DNA of 6,289 nucleotides, taken from positions 1 to 6,289 of the forward strand of contig SYEN01000264.1 of NCBI GenBank assembly GCA_005800795.1, in the 5' to 3' direction. Under the pieces are notes generated by a model that made no database searches, was not told the origin of the DNA, and saw only the letters and a program-made list of their open reading frames with translations. Below are positions 5,996-6,289 of the stretch, piece after piece. The stretch is from Burkholderiales bacterium. Lineage in GTDB: Bacteria; Pseudomonadota; Gammaproteobacteria; Burkholderiales; SG8-41. The first letter of the stretch is position 1, and each line of letters starts with the position of its first letter. The position numbers and the translations under genes were made by a program.

Positions 5996-6289
5996 GTGAA
6001 GAGTCCATCGGCACACACTAAGTATGGTGCATTGCGCCATCTGCGCTTGAAGGCGTACATTGCGGCGGGTAGCGCTGCCGCAATGTTGGTCATGGCCGCG
6101 CAAGCCGCCGCGCAAGGCGCGCGTTATCCGCAACGGCCGGTGCGCATGATCGTGCCGCTGCCGGCGGGCGGCTCCACCGACATCCTTGGGCGCATCGTCG
6201 CGCAGAAATATACCGACGGTCTGGGCAAGACTTTCGTCGTCGATAACCGGCCAGGCGCGGGCACCTCGCTCGGCAACGAACTGGTGGCG
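5996..6289 (+). CDS. Bug/TctC-family tripartite tricarboxylate transporter receptor (partial, 5' end)
   Basis: The first 98 residues of a periplasmic solute-binding protein are visible; full members are about 320 residues, so two thirds lie beyond the window. After a basic N-terminus and a hydrophobic Ala-rich stretch (about 20-35), a signal peptidase I site is likely near residues 37-41 (AAA-QG). The mature start has the family signature YPQRPVRMIVPLPAGGSTDI (44-63) followed by VVDNRPGAGTSLG (81-93), the loops that hold a carboxylate ligand. These receptors deliver carboxylic acids to TctAB-type membrane permeases or act as orphan sensors. The start is the GTG at 5996, with GGAGG at 5986-5990 and 5-nt spacing. 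It diverges from the CoA-transferase/ThDP operon, so its ligand may be that pathway's substrate. No TctA or TctB gene is visible here. Confidence 0.9.
   Translation, partial: MKSPSAHTKYGALRHLRLKAYIAAGSAAAMLVMAAQAAAQGARYPQRPVRMIVPLPAGGSTDILGRIVAQKYTDGLGKTFVVDNRPGAGTSLGNELVA

Noticed and set aside
1..6289. tRNA, rRNA, CRISPR array, riboswitch or full insertion sequence
   Set aside because: I saw no cloverleaf, no regularly spaced repeats, no known aptamer pattern and no transposase motif on either strand.

Overview
The window looks like accessory chromosomal DNA from a Gram-negative proteobacterium. I infer a betaproteobacterium of the Burkholderiales type, because the right edge carries a periplasmic solute receptor of the Bug/TctC family, which is greatly expanded in that group. 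The hydrolase/LtrA block (979-2507) reads more like alphaproteobacterial, sphingomonad-type sequence, so the window may be a mosaic. This taxonomic reading comes from remembered family patterns, not from a search.

Layout. Positions 1-930 are AT-richer than the rest and hold no convincing intact gene. They contain a nested inverted repeat (87-121), a probably frameshifted hypothetical gene (pieces at about 183-293 and 293-679), and a pair of inverted copies of a REP/MITE-like palindromic element (721-813). Positions 979-1290 are the C-terminal remnant of an alpha/beta hydrolase. It has lost the part that would carry the nucleophile, and its presumed acid residue is Ala. Its stop codon overlaps by ATGA with an intact ltrA-type multipass membrane protein gene (1287-2507). 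An intergenic stretch follows, ending in a perfect 16-bp hairpin (2743-2779).

The right half is one metabolic module. On the minus strand, a class III CoA-transferase gene (5733 to 4501) is followed after 41 nt by a thiamine-diphosphate enzyme gene of the oxalyl-CoA decarboxylase / 2-hydroxyacyl-CoA lyase family (4459 to 2807). Both have good ribosome binding sites and are probably one operon. Divergently, after 262 bp, a Bug-type receptor gene starts at 5996 and runs off the window. The divergent gap holds a 25-bp dyad (5855-5879), a candidate operator.

How it may work. The layout copies the oxalate frc-oxc pair: a CoA-transferase loads an acid with CoA, the ThDP enzyme releases formyl-CoA, and formyl-CoA donates CoA for the next round. 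However, residues known to shape the oxalate and oxalyl pockets in the Oxalobacter enzymes are replaced in both proteins. I therefore infer that the module handles another carboxylate, possibly a 2-hydroxy acid captured by the neighbouring receptor. This is the most interesting point in the window.
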